The translations under genes were made by a program, and so were the position numbers. Shown here one piece after another: positions 55,914 through 63,948 of a stretch of 64,000 bases of DNA (position 1 is its first letter; every line of letters begins with the position of its first letter). Origin of the DNA: a bacterium. GTDB lineage: Bacteria; Zhuqueibacterota; QNDG01; JAFGCO01. The stretch is taken from the NCBI GenBank assembly GCA_016932575.1, contig JAFGCO010000002.1, positions 80,625 to 144,624 of the forward strand, in the 5' to 3' direction. The notes beneath the pieces were generated by a model. The model was not told the origin of the DNA. It was given only the letters and a program-made list of their open reading frames with translations, and searched no databases.

Positions 55914-56633
55914 ATGAAAAAAATCGTCAAAATGATCGTTTTTTGGGGTATCATCGGGCTTGTATGCGCCCTGTACTTCATTCAATGCACGCGATCCCCT
56001 GTCGAAAATTCTGAGTCAGAATCATTGAATAAAGCAACATCCGTTCAGGATACTATCATCCTCAGCAATTTTACTCTTACCTATGACAATGGCGGCGTTC
56101 TCATTGAATGGGGTATTGCTTTTGAAGAAAATGTCCTTGGATTTCATCTCTGGCGCTCTGAAGAAAACGATTCCTTCGGCATACGCATCAATCCCGCACT
56201 GATCCCGCTTGATGGAGCGTTGTCCTATCTTGATTTAACCGCATTGAACAATACTGGTTACTGCTATCAGCTCGAGGTGGTTTATCTCGATGGCGCCTCT
56301 GAAAAACTGGTCCATGCGGTTGCATGTATATCACCACCTGAAGTAGCCGAAAAAGAAGTATTACCGGCTTCTTTTGCACTCAGTCAAAATTATCCGAATC
56401 CGTTCAATTGCGTAACAACCATCCAATTCGTCCTGCCCACTACGGAATACGTTCAAATGACTGTTTATTCCATGGCCCGAAAGAAAGTCAGTATCCTGAT
56501 TGATGATCCGCTCTCAGCCGGATGTCATTGTGTCCGATTTGATGCGTCCGGTCTGGACGAAGGCATGTATTTATGCGAACTGAAGGCAGGCGGGGAAACC
56601 CGCGTCATTTCCATGCTCTATGTAAAGGATTAG
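55914..56633 (+). CDS. Lipoprotein-like secreted protein with type IX sorting domain
   Basis: 239 residues from ATG 55914 with AAGGAG upstream; an earlier ATG at 55869 lacks one. The export signal has a possible lipobox (YFIQC, Cys25). Residues ~40-140 look like a fibronectin III-type domain (FTLTYDNGGVLIEWGIAFEEN, GFHLWRSEEN). The last ~80 residues are a type IX C-terminal sorting domain (LSQNYPNPFN, later YSMARKKV, and GMYLCELKAGG). A lipobox together with a sorting domain is odd; one of the two signals may be unused. It may display a sugar-acid-locus surface protein; function unknown. Confidence 0.78.
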   Translation: MKKIVKMIVFWGIIGLVCALYFIQCTRSPVENSESESLNKATSVQDTIILSNFTLTYDNGGVLIEWGIAFEENVLGFHLWRSEENDSFGIRINPALIPLDGALSYLDLTALNNTGYCYQLEVVYLDGASEKLVHAVACISPPEVAEKEVLPASFALSQNYPNPFNCVTTIQFVLPTTEYVQMTVYSMARKKVSILIDDPLSAGCHCVRFDASGLDEGMYLCELKAGGETRVISMLYVKD

Positions 56634-56635
56634 CC

Positions 56636-57352
56636 ATGAAACCCCATTTCATTTCATTTTTTCTGTTATTCTGTTCCAGCGCTTTGATTTCTGCAGGCGC
56701 CGTATCCAAATCCTCAATGGAATTTCAGGCAGGCTTTACCTACATGCTTCTGGGAGATCTCAATCAAAGCATCAACATGCTTCAGGAATCCGGACTCAAG
56801 TACAATGAAATGCATTCTGGCGCTGATTTTCAGATTGTATACCGCCATCCCTATCAAAAACAAAAAGAGTTATTGTGTGGAGGCGGCTGCATAGTGGCTT
56901 TTGCAATTCCTGTTGTGAAAATCCCATGCATATCAGAAACATACGATGAACTGGGTACAATTAAAATGACACACTTTCTTTTATGTACAGATACTTATGC
57001 TCTCATTGGCGGAACCCGTTATTTCATCAAAGAAGAATCCCTGAAACTGGGAATCTCTTCAGCATTGACTCTGCATTGGGCCATGTTTCACGAATCCGGA
57101 AGCACTGAAAAGATATGCATGGGGGCCCTGTGCAAAACCTATGATTACAGTAATACAGCCCATGGATTCGGAATCGGCGGAGAAATCGCGATGCATCCGG
57201 TCATTTACCTGAATCCGACACTGCAATTATCTTCAGATATCGGCTTCCGATATGCCAATATCGGACACTTTCAGTCAGACTGGACAGGCAAGGATTTTTC
57301 ACTGAATTTTACGGGCACTTTTTTGCGTCTGGGCCTGTGTTGGCAGATATAA
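56636..57352 (+). CDS. Putative outer-membrane beta-barrel protein
   Basis: 238 residues from ATG 56636, two bases after the previous stop; an upstream in-frame start would overlap that gene. The signal peptide ends near LISAGAV. The remainder alternates hydrophobic and polar residues with repeated Gly and aromatic positions (GGEIAMHPVIYLNPTLQLSSDIGFRYA) and ends NFTGTFLRLGLCWQI, consistent with a small 8-stranded barrel. No family is recognised. It is tightly coupled to the sorting-domain lipoprotein, so both may work in surface capture of the locus's substrate. Confidence 0.6.
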   Translation: MKPHFISFFLLFCSSALISAGAVSKSSMEFQAGFTYMLLGDLNQSINMLQESGLKYNEMHSGADFQIVYRHPYQKQKELLCGGGCIVAFAIPVVKIPCISETYDELGTIKMTHFLLCTDTYALIGGTRYFIKEESLKLGISSALTLHWAMFHESGSTEKICMGALCKTYDYSNTAHGFGIGGEIAMHPVIYLNPTLQLSSDIGFRYANIGHFQSDWTGKDFSLNFTGTFLRLGLCWQI

Positions 57353-57416
57353 AACTTCGAACAGCATGTCAATGTCATTTACTTTAGCCTTTATGAATTT
57401 TCGGACAGCATAAGCC

Positions 57417-58412
57417 ATGATTATTGAACAACGGGCATTCGCACGTGCCGGGCTTTTGGGCAATCCGTCGGACGGATATTTCGGAAAAACCATTTCGATC
57501 ATTGTGCGTAATTTTGGTGCACATGTTTCCCTTTACGAATCCCCGGAACTGCATATTGAACCTCAGATTGAAGATATCAACGCTTACAGGAATATTTATC
57601 ATCTTGTCGAATCCGTACAGCAAACCGGGTATTACGGCGGGGCACGGCTTTTAAAAGCCGCCATTAAAACGTTTTTTGAATACTGCATATCCCGGGGGCA
57701 TAAATTCTCGCATAAAAACTTCACCATCCGTTACCGGTCCTCGATTCCCCGTCAGGTGGGTCTTGCGGGCTCCAGTGCCATTATTACCGCGGCCATGCGG
57801 GCTTTAATGCAGTTTTATCATATCCGGATTCCTCAGGAGATCCTGCCAAATATTGTGCTGGCTGCTGAAACAAATGAACTGGGTATTAATGCCGGCCTTC
57901 AGGATCGTGTGATTCAAACCTATGAAGGTTGTGTCTATATGAATTTTGACAAGTCTCTGATGGAATCACAGGGATATGGAGAATACGAACAGCTTGATCC
58001 GCGAAATTTGCCCAAACTGTTTATTGCCTATCGAACCGATCTGAGCAAGGTATCGGGCAAAGTCTTAAACACGGTGCGCGCCCGGTGGGAGAAAAAAGAT
58101 TCTGAAGTTATTGAAACACTGAACCGGATCGCAGACATTGCCGAGCAGGGGAAAAAAGCCATTAAAGACCGTGATTACAAACGCCTCCATGACCTGATGA
58201 ATGAAAACTTCGATTGCCGCTCAAAGATTATGACAATCACCGACAAAAACTGGGCTCTCGTGAATACAGCACGTCAATGCGGCGCATCTGCAAAATTTAC
58301 CGGAAGCGGCGGTTCGGTCATTGGAATTTACCAGGATGATTTAATGTTAAACAAACTGGCAGTTGAACTGAAAAAAGTGAATGCCCGGGTAATCAAACCG
58401 TATATTTCATAA
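57417..58412 (+). CDS. GHMP kinase resembling plant glucuronokinase
   Basis: 331 residues. GHMP motif 1 is ARAGLLGNPSDGYFGKTIS (residues 9-27), motif 2 PRQVGLAGSSAI (111-122) and motif 3 KFTGSGGSVIG near 300; Asp163 (LQDRV) is the likely catalytic base. The NPSDxYxGKTIS start, GYYGGARLL, NFTIRYRSSIPRQVGLAGSSA and ELGINAGLQDRVIQTYEG stretches resemble Arabidopsis glucuronokinase closely, as I recall it. That enzyme makes glucuronate 1-phosphate. galU starts 18 bp downstream, giving a plausible two-step route to UDP-glucuronate. The start is an ATG that overlaps no other gene. Other GHMP sugar-1-kinases remain possible. Confidence 0.8.
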   Translation: MIIEQRAFARAGLLGNPSDGYFGKTISIIVRNFGAHVSLYESPELHIEPQIEDINAYRNIYHLVESVQQTGYYGGARLLKAAIKTFFEYCISRGHKFSHKNFTIRYRSSIPRQVGLAGSSAIITAAMRALMQFYHIRIPQEILPNIVLAAETNELGINAGLQDRVIQTYEGCVYMNFDKSLMESQGYGEYEQLDPRNLPKLFIAYRTDLSKVSGKVLNTVRARWEKKDSEVIETLNRIADIAEQGKKAIKDRDYKRLHDLMNENFDCRSKIMTITDKNWALVNTARQCGASAKFTGSGGSVIGIYQDDLMLNKLAVELKKVNARVIKPYIS

Positions 58413-58430
58413 TTTGGGAGTGTTTAAAAT

Positions 58431-59306
58431 ATGGTGAAAAAAGCTGTGATTCCTGCTGCAGGACTGGGCACGCGATTTCTGCCGGCCACAAAAGTGCAGC
58501 CCAAAGAGATGCTGCCCATTATTGATACCCCTACCATTCAATATGTCGTTCAGGAGGCTGTGGACGCCGGTATTGAAGATATTCTGGTCATCACGGGAAA
58601 AGGGAAACGCGCCATCGAAGACCATTTTGACCGAAATTTTGAACTTGAAAATCATCTGGAAGATAAAGGCTCCGAAGCGGCTTATGCCGAAATCCGGCGT
58701 TTGGCCGATATGGCCAATATTCACTTCATCCGGCAAAAAGAAATGAATGGACTCGGTGATGCCATTGCCCAGGCACGCTGGCATACAGGAAGCGATCCCT
58801 TTGTTGTGCTTCTCGGAGACACGGTAATGAAATCTGTTATTCCCGTCACGCGCCAGTTGATCGATATCTATGAACAATATCAGTGTTCCATTCTTGGGGT
58901 TGAGACAGTGCCAAAAGAGAAGGTATCGCGATATGGCATACTCGGCGGAAATAAAATCAGTGAACATATTATGGAAGTCACCGAGCTGATTGAAAAACCG
59001 GATCCGAAAGAGGCACCTTCCAATTTTGCAGTTGCAGCCAGATATATTTTGACTCCTGAGATTTACAAGGCGATCGCTGAAACCCCCAGAGGCAAAAACA
59101 ACGAAATTCAGATCACCGATGCCCTGAAAATTTTAATGCAGCGTGAGAAAATCATTGCCTATAAATTTGAGGGAAAACGGTACGACATAGGCAATAAACT
59201 GGATTATTTAAAAACCACCATTGAATTTGCAATGGAAAGGAAAGAATTTTCCAAACCTCTGATGAAATTCATCAAGACTTTAAGCGGTAAAAGGTCCAAA
59301 TCATAA
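58431..59306 (+). CDS. galU: UTP-sugar-1-phosphate uridylyltransferase (GalU family)
   Basis: 291 residues, typical GalU length. The N-terminal PAAGLGTRFLPATKVQPKEML motif binds UTP, and VVLLGDTVMKSVIP holds the metal Asp. ELIEKPDPKEAPSNFAVAARYIL and GKRYDIGNKLDYL are conserved. GalU makes UDP-glucose from glucose 1-phosphate. Directly downstream of a glucuronokinase-like gene, it may instead or also accept glucuronate 1-phosphate. Sequence alone does not decide substrate choice. It starts 18 bp after the kinase and 26 bp before dctP. Confidence 0.92.
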   Translation: MVKKAVIPAAGLGTRFLPATKVQPKEMLPIIDTPTIQYVVQEAVDAGIEDILVITGKGKRAIEDHFDRNFELENHLEDKGSEAAYAEIRRLADMANIHFIRQKEMNGLGDAIAQARWHTGSDPFVVLLGDTVMKSVIPVTRQLIDIYEQYQCSILGVETVPKEKVSRYGILGGNKISEHIMEVTELIEKPDPKEAPSNFAVAARYILTPEIYKAIAETPRGKNNEIQITDALKILMQREKIIAYKFEGKRYDIGNKLDYLKTTIEFAMERKEFSKPLMKFIKTLSGKRSKS

Positions 59307-59332
59307 CAGACAGAAGACAAAGGAGATTGTTT

Positions 59333-60304
59333 ATGAAACGATTTTTCAGCATCCTTTTGTCACTGGGAATCATTTTTATATCCTGCCAGACCCGATCCCG
59401 GGTAACGGTGCTGAAGCTTGCTCATGCTCTGGATATTACGCATCCGGTGCATAAAGGCATGGTTGTCATGGCTGAAAAGCTTCAGGAAAAATCCGGGGGT
59501 AAAATGCAGGTGGATATATATCCCAGCGGACAATTGGGAAACGAACGTGAGCTGATCGAGATGCTTCAGATCGGCAGCCTTGCCATGACAAAAGTATCCA
59601 CTGCACCTTTGGAATCTTTCGTGCCCGAAATGAAAATTTTCGGTGTTCCCTATTTATTCCGTGATGAGGCACATCGATGGAAAGTGCTGAACGGTGAGAT
59701 TGGTAAAAAACTGCTTCTGGCAGGACAGAATTATCTGGTCCGGGGATTATGCTATTATGATGCCGGAAGCAGGAGTTTCTACACGAAAAATCAGCCGATC
59801 AGAACGCCTGATGATTTGAGTGGATTAAAAATACGCGTGATGAAAAGTATCACTTCAATGGAAATGGTAAAGAGTCTCGGCGGATCCGCGACACCTATCC
59901 CGTGGGGAGAACTGTATACGGCGCTTCAGCAAGGGGTTGTCGATGGAGCCGAAAACAATCCACCTAGTTTTCACCTCTCGCGCCATTATGAGGTATGCAA
60001 GTATTACAGTCTGGATGAGCACACATCGGTTCCTGATATTCTGCTGATGAGCAGGACTGTCTGGGAGCGCCTGACGCCCGAGGAACAAAAATGGCTCCAT
60101 GAAGCGGTGGATGAATCCATACCTGCGCAGAGACAGTTCTGGAAAGAAGCCGTGGATGAAGCACTGAAAGTCGTGCAGGAGGCAGACGTTCAGATCATCT
60201 ATCCGGATAAAACTCCGTTCCGGGAAAAAGTGAAATCCATGCACGAATCATACAAAGGAACACCGATTTACGATTTGATTCAAGAAATTAAAGCCATCGA
60301 ATAA
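59333..60304 (+). CDS. dctP: TRAP transporter solute-binding protein (DctP family)
   Basis: 323 residues from ATG 59333, seven bases after AGGAG; a TTG two codons earlier is less well placed. The lipobox IFISC (Cys18) predicts a membrane-anchored binding protein. The DctP fold is recognised by MQVDIYPSGQLGNERELIEML, the selectivity-Arg region LSGLKIRVMKS, and ALQQGVVDGAENNPPSF. The conserved Arg of LKIRVM would pair with a substrate carboxylate, so a sugar acid fits. It is the first gene of dctPQM and is likely in the same transcript as the glucuronokinase and galU genes. Confidence 0.93.
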   Translation: MKRFFSILLSLGIIFISCQTRSRVTVLKLAHALDITHPVHKGMVVMAEKLQEKSGGKMQVDIYPSGQLGNERELIEMLQIGSLAMTKVSTAPLESFVPEMKIFGVPYLFRDEAHRWKVLNGEIGKKLLLAGQNYLVRGLCYYDAGSRSFYTKNQPIRTPDDLSGLKIRVMKSITSMEMVKSLGGSATPIPWGELYTALQQGVVDGAENNPPSFHLSRHYEVCKYYSLDEHTSVPDILLMSRTVWERLTPEEQKWLHEAVDESIPAQRQFWKEAVDEALKVVQEADVQIIYPDKTPFREKVKSMHESYKGTPIYDLIQEIKAIE

Positions 60305-60318
60305 ATGAGGACAATCCC

Positions 60319-60831
60319 ATGTTAAAATTTATTGATATTGTCAACAAAGTTGTTTCAAAAATTTTGATTGTGCTGATGGCCGCCATTGTCCTTGATGTCA
60401 CCTGGCAGGTGGTCACCCGCTTTATTTTACGGAATCCCAGTTCATTTACCGAAGAACTGGCCGGTTTCTTATTAATCTGGATCGGCCTTTTAGGCGCGAG
60501 TCACGCGCTCTATACAAAATCACATCTGGGAATCGATATATTGACCTACAAACTCACAGGTGTCAAACGGCAGATTGTGGAAATGGCTGTTAATGCGTTT
60601 GTCTTTCTTTTCGCACTGTTTGTTATGGTCATCGGAGGATTAAAACTGGTAAACCTGACACTCAGGCTGAACCAAATATCGCCAGGCATAAAAATCCCCA
60701 TGGGGTATGTATATACGGTGCTCCCCATATCGGGAATACTCATGATGCTTTATGCGTTTGGATTTATTTTAAAAGCGATAAAAGGAGCCGATGAGGCATC
60801 GGCCAAGCATCAAATCAGCGCATTGGATTAA
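60319..60831 (+). CDS. dctQ: TRAP transporter small membrane subunit (DctQ)
   Basis: 170 residues and four predicted helices (ILIVLMAAIVLDVTWQVVTRF, FLLIWIGLLGASHALY, AVNAFVFLFALFVMVIGG and a final one). The FTEELAGFLLIWIGLLGA block is the family hallmark. It bridges the binding protein and the large subunit. It starts 14 bp after dctP. Confidence 0.93.
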   Translation: MLKFIDIVNKVVSKILIVLMAAIVLDVTWQVVTRFILRNPSSFTEELAGFLLIWIGLLGASHALYTKSHLGIDILTYKLTGVKRQIVEMAVNAFVFLFALFVMVIGGLKLVNLTLRLNQISPGIKIPMGYVYTVLPISGILMMLYAFGFILKAIKGADEASAKHQISALD

Positions 60832-60864
60832 ACATGAAATTCGAAAAATAAGGAGAGAGACCTC

Positions 60865-62160
60865 ATGGAACTTTCCGTGATTGTCCTGATAGTCAGCTTT
60901 GTTACACTTTTATTGCTGAGCGTGCCAATCGCGATTGCCATTGGTATTACAACCATACTCACTATGCTGTTTACAATTCCGCCGGATCCGGCCATTACCA
61001 CAGTTGCGCAGCAGATGGCCACTGGAATTAACAGTTTTGCCCTGCTCGCGATTCCATTTTTTATTCTTTCAGGATTGCTGATGGGCCGTGGCGGTATCGC
61101 CCGCCGTCTGGTGGATTTTGCGAAAGTGCTGGTTGGCATGTTTCCCGGTGGACTGGCCTATGTGAATGTACTTGCCTGTATGTTTTTCGGCGCCATTTCC
61201 GGATCGGCCGCTGCAGCCACCTCGGCGATCGGTGGCTTTATGGTTCCTATGATGAATAAAGAGGGATATGAAAAGAATTTCAACACGGCTGTCACGGTTA
61301 CCGGTGCCACTACCGGTCTTTTAATTCCACCCAGCAATGTATTGATCGTTTACTCGCTGGCAAGCGGAGGCGTTTCAATTGCCGCCCTGTTTATTGCAGG
61401 CTATCTGCCGGGCATTCTGGTGGGGCTGGGATTGATGGGCGTATGTGCTGTCGTGGCCTTAATTAAAAAATATCCGGTTGGCGAGCGGGTAGGCTTTGTC
61501 GATGCCCTTAAAAAACTTCTTGATGCAATTCCGAGTCTGCTGCTGATTGTCATCGTTATTGGCGGTATCATTGCCGGATATTTCACCGCAACCGAAGCCA
61601 GCGCTGTAGCAGTCCTGTATTCATTACTGCTTTCCGTACTGTTCTATCGTGAAGTAAAAATCAAACAATTACCCGAAATTCTGTTGAAAACTGTGGAAAC
61701 CACTGCAATCGTCATGTTGCTCATCGGCACATCCAAAGCCATGTCCTGGATTCTGTCCTATGAAAACATACCTCAAAACATAAGCGCGGCACTGATTGGT
61801 TTTTCAGAAAGCAAATTCGTCATTCTGCTGATGATCAATTTAATTCTGCTGATTGTAGGAACTTTTATGGACATGACCCCGGCGATTTTGATATTTACCC
61901 CCATTTTTTTACCGATTGTTACCCAATTGGGAATCACCCCTCTTCACTTCGGAATTGTCATGGTGCTGAACCTTTGCATCGGTCTGTGCACACCACCGGT
62001 CGGATCGGTTCTGTTCCTCGGCTGCAGCATCGGAAAAACCACCATTGCCAGAGTCACAAAATCCCTGCTGCCGTTTTATGCTGTCATGGTGGCGGCCCTG
62101 CTGCTGGTCACCTACATTCCATGGATCGCCGAAGTACTGCCCCGCGCATTCGGATACTGA
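60865..62160 (+). CDS. dctM: TRAP transporter large membrane subunit (DctM)
   Basis: 431 residues with about twelve helices. The sodium-coupled elevator core shows VLACMFFGAISGSAAAATSAIGGFMVPMM and TGATTGLLIPPSNVLIVYSLA; a second repeat contains GTFMDMTPAILIFTPIFLPI and LNLCIGLCTPPVGSVLFLG. A GGAG site precedes the ATG. It completes a DctPQM system that would import the locus substrate with sodium. A strong terminator follows. Confidence 0.95.
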   Translation: MELSVIVLIVSFVTLLLLSVPIAIAIGITTILTMLFTIPPDPAITTVAQQMATGINSFALLAIPFFILSGLLMGRGGIARRLVDFAKVLVGMFPGGLAYVNVLACMFFGAISGSAAAATSAIGGFMVPMMNKEGYEKNFNTAVTVTGATTGLLIPPSNVLIVYSLASGGVSIAALFIAGYLPGILVGLGLMGVCAVVALIKKYPVGERVGFVDALKKLLDAIPSLLLIVIVIGGIIAGYFTATEASAVAVLYSLLLSVLFYREVKIKQLPEILLKTVETTAIVMLLIGTSKAMSWILSYENIPQNISAALIGFSESKFVILLMINLILLIVGTFMDMTPAILIFTPIFLPIVTQLGITPLHFGIVMVLNLCIGLCTPPVGSVLFLGCSIGKTTIARVTKSLLPFYAVMVAALLLVTYIPWIAEVLPRAFGY

Positions 62161-62188
62161 TTCTAGAATTATTTGTTATGACATAATG

Positions 62189-62225
62189 ACCTTCAGAAGG
62201 CGGTTGCCCTTCTGAAGGTTTTTTT
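62189..62225 (+). terminator. Intrinsic terminator after dctM
   Basis: A 12-bp stem, ACCTTCAGAAGG / CCTTCTGAAGGT, with a seven-base loop is followed by T7. It ends the sugar-acid operon. Confidence 0.93.
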
Positions 62226-62234
62226 AAAAACCAC

Positions 62235-62263
62235 TTGACTTATACCTTTTTTATACCTACCTT
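62235..62263 (+). promoter_or_regulatory. lexA promoter with a direct repeat
   Basis: TTGACT (62235-62240), 17 bp, TACCTT (62258-62263) would place the start of transcription within a few bases of the ATG at 62273. The 8-mer TTATACCT occurs at 62240-62247 and 62251-62258, 11 bp apart, between and over the boxes. It may be a LexA operator, though it does not match known SOS boxes. Confidence 0.45.
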
Positions 62264-62272
62264 TCTTTTGCC

Positions 62273-62869
62273 ATGCTGACAGAAAAACAACAGGCTGTAT
62301 ACCGGTACCTTCAACGGTATATCGAGGCCAGGGGATTCGCTCCCTCGTACGACGAGATCCGGCAGCATTTCGGATTTCAGTCCTTTCAGTCGGTTCAGAA
62401 GCACCTTCGGCAACTCGAGCGAAAGGGATATATCCGTACGGGACGCAAAAACCAGAAGCGGGCCATCCGCCTCACTGAACACGGCGGGACAACCGTGGTG
62501 CTGCCCATGGCCGGTCTGGTGGCGGCAGGCAGCCCCATCGAGCCGGTCGAACAGCGGGAAACCGCGGATGTGCCTGAAGAAATGCTGGGTTCAGGTGAAT
62601 ACTTTGCACTCAGGGTCACCGGTAACTCCATGATTGAGGAAGGCATTTTTGACGGAGACACCATTGTCGTCCGGCGGCAATCCGTTGCGGAAAACGGACA
62701 AACCGTGGTAGCCCTGGTGGACGGCGAAGCCACCGTGAAAAAGTATTATCGCCGGGGTCAAGAAATTGAACTTCGTCCCGCCAATCCTGTCATGACCTCC
62801 ATCAGGGTACGCCAGGGGGATTTCGCGATACAGGGAGTGGTAGCCGGTCTGATGCGAAAGTATCGGTGA
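62273..62869 (+). CDS. lexA: LexA repressor
   Basis: 198 residues. The N-terminal winged helix is the LexA DNA-binding domain (LTEKQQAVYRYLQRYIE ... PSYDEIRQHFGF). The cleavage site Ala-Gly lies in GLVAAGSPIEP. The S24-type catalytic dyad is the Ser of VTGNSMIEEGIFDGD and the Lys in DGEATVKKYYR. LexA represses SOS genes and cleaves itself when RecA is activated. Its GC content is clearly above that of the rnf-tat block. No SOS gene follows directly; a transposase-like gene does. Confidence 0.95.
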   Translation: MLTEKQQAVYRYLQRYIEARGFAPSYDEIRQHFGFQSFQSVQKHLRQLERKGYIRTGRKNQKRAIRLTEHGGTTVVLPMAGLVAAGSPIEPVEQRETADVPEEMLGSGEYFALRVTGNSMIEEGIFDGDTIVVRRQSVAENGQTVVALVDGEATVKKYYRRGQEIELRPANPVMTSIRVRQGDFAIQGVVAGLMRKYR

Positions 62870-63239
62870 TGTACAAGAACACAATCGAAGAAATGAAAAG
62901 TTAGTGCTTCTCCGAACGGGAAAAGCACCGGGGATAAAAAATGACAAAGCAAATAACAAAAACTCCCGGAGCACTTCGAAAAAGCATGACCGATGCCGAG
63001 AAATTATTAAACGGGAATCCAGCTCCCGGAATCCCCCCAGCAGAGACTGCTGAAGAAAACGGACTGAAGCGACCGAACACCTCCGGGAGGTTTTCTCAGC
63101 AAATTCGGAAACTGAGAAAATTCAATGCAAAAGGCCTCCCGGAGGTGTCCCCGAAACATTTTCAACAGTCTTGCAGGGACGGGAATAAGGGTTGCCATCT
63201 CAGGACGTTATTTATCAATGCCATTGAAGATGCATAACC
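62870..63239. other. 370-bp palindrome-rich region between lexA and the transposase-like gene
   Basis: It carries several CTCCCGGAG-like inverted repeats at 62963-62971, 63023-63030, 63079-63091 and 63135-63145, and the nested stem described separately. A 98-codon frame (62941-63237) crosses all of them but lacks a ribosome site and any recognisable domain, so I do not call a gene. Confidence 0.6.
63079..63146. repeat. Nested palindrome, REP/BIME-like
   Basis: ACCTCCGGGAGG (63079-63090) and its reverse complement CCTCCCGGAGGT (63135-63146) can pair over 12 bp. Inside, TTTTCTCAG (63091-63099) pairs with CTGAGAAAA (63112-63120). Each outer arm is also a palindrome by itself (ACCTCC-G-GGAGGT and CCTCC-C-GGAGG). 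The arrangement lies 94 bp before a RAYT/Y1-type gene, as REP elements often do. Confidence 0.65.
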
Positions 63240-63758
63240 ATGAATCATCCACTCACCCAAATCTGGATCCATGCCATCTGGAGCACACGTGACCGGCTGC
63301 CTTTGATGAAAAAAAACTTTCGCACGCAGCTCGACACGTATCTGCGGTACAAGCTTCAGGAAATGGGCTGCCTGGTGCGTATAATCAACGGCACGGTAGA
63401 TCACATGCACGCCTTGTTCCAGTTGCCCCATGAAAGGCCCCTGACCCGTCTGATGGATCACATCAAAGGCGAATCCTCCCGCTGGATCAATCAGCAGCGG
63501 TTTCTCCAAACGCCGTTTTCCTGGGAGACGGGTTACTGCGCCCTGTCTGTCAGCGGCTCTGTGGTGCCACGGGTCGAAGCATTCATCCGGGATCAGACAC
63601 TGCTTCACCAGAAAATGACATTTGACCAGGAATACCGCCAGTTTCTGACCAAATGCGGGTTCATCGAACAGGGATGGATACCTTCAGAGATAGAAAAGCA
63701 CAAAAGGCCTGTCCCGGTCACCGCCCAAGAGATCGAATGGGAGTCACCCTCCCATTGA
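63240..63758 (+). CDS. Y1/RAYT-like (IS200-type) transposase homologue, catalytic Tyr replaced
   Basis: 172 residues of the Y1 HUH transposase family (PF01797-like). The HUH metal-binding motif is intact (DHMHAL, His55 and His57). The segment FSWETGYCALSVSGSVVPRVEAFIRDQ aligns with the family's YIxxQ helix, but Phe115 occupies the position of the catalytic Tyr. DNA nicking by the usual phosphotyrosine mechanism should therefore be lost, unless another Tyr takes over. A simple Tyr-to-Phe mutation in a decaying copy is an alternative to domestication, but the frame is otherwise whole. No IS ends are visible; palindromes lie upstream. Confidence 0.8.
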   Translation: MNHPLTQIWIHAIWSTRDRLPLMKKNFRTQLDTYLRYKLQEMGCLVRIINGTVDHMHALFQLPHERPLTRLMDHIKGESSRWINQQRFLQTPFSWETGYCALSVSGSVVPRVEAFIRDQTLLHQKMTFDQEYRQFLTKCGFIEQGWIPSEIEKHKRPVPVTAQEIEWESPSH

Positions 63759-63948
63759 TCCCCTCCCGTCAAGGGAAGGGAAAACTGTTCTCGTCGGCTC
63801 CTGCAAAAGCGGCTGAAAATAACACAAAATAATAGAGTGAGCGATGTAAAGAATACTACAATGAACAAAAATCATAAACAAACAATACCCCACTAAACAG
63901 AAATCCATAATACCGGGGCTGTATCAAAAGTTAAAAAAACAGGATAAA

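Noticed and set aside
62941-63237. 98-codon frame between lexA and the RAYT-like gene
   Set aside because: No ribosome site or domain, and it crosses a set of GC-rich palindromes that explain the open frame better than a protein does.
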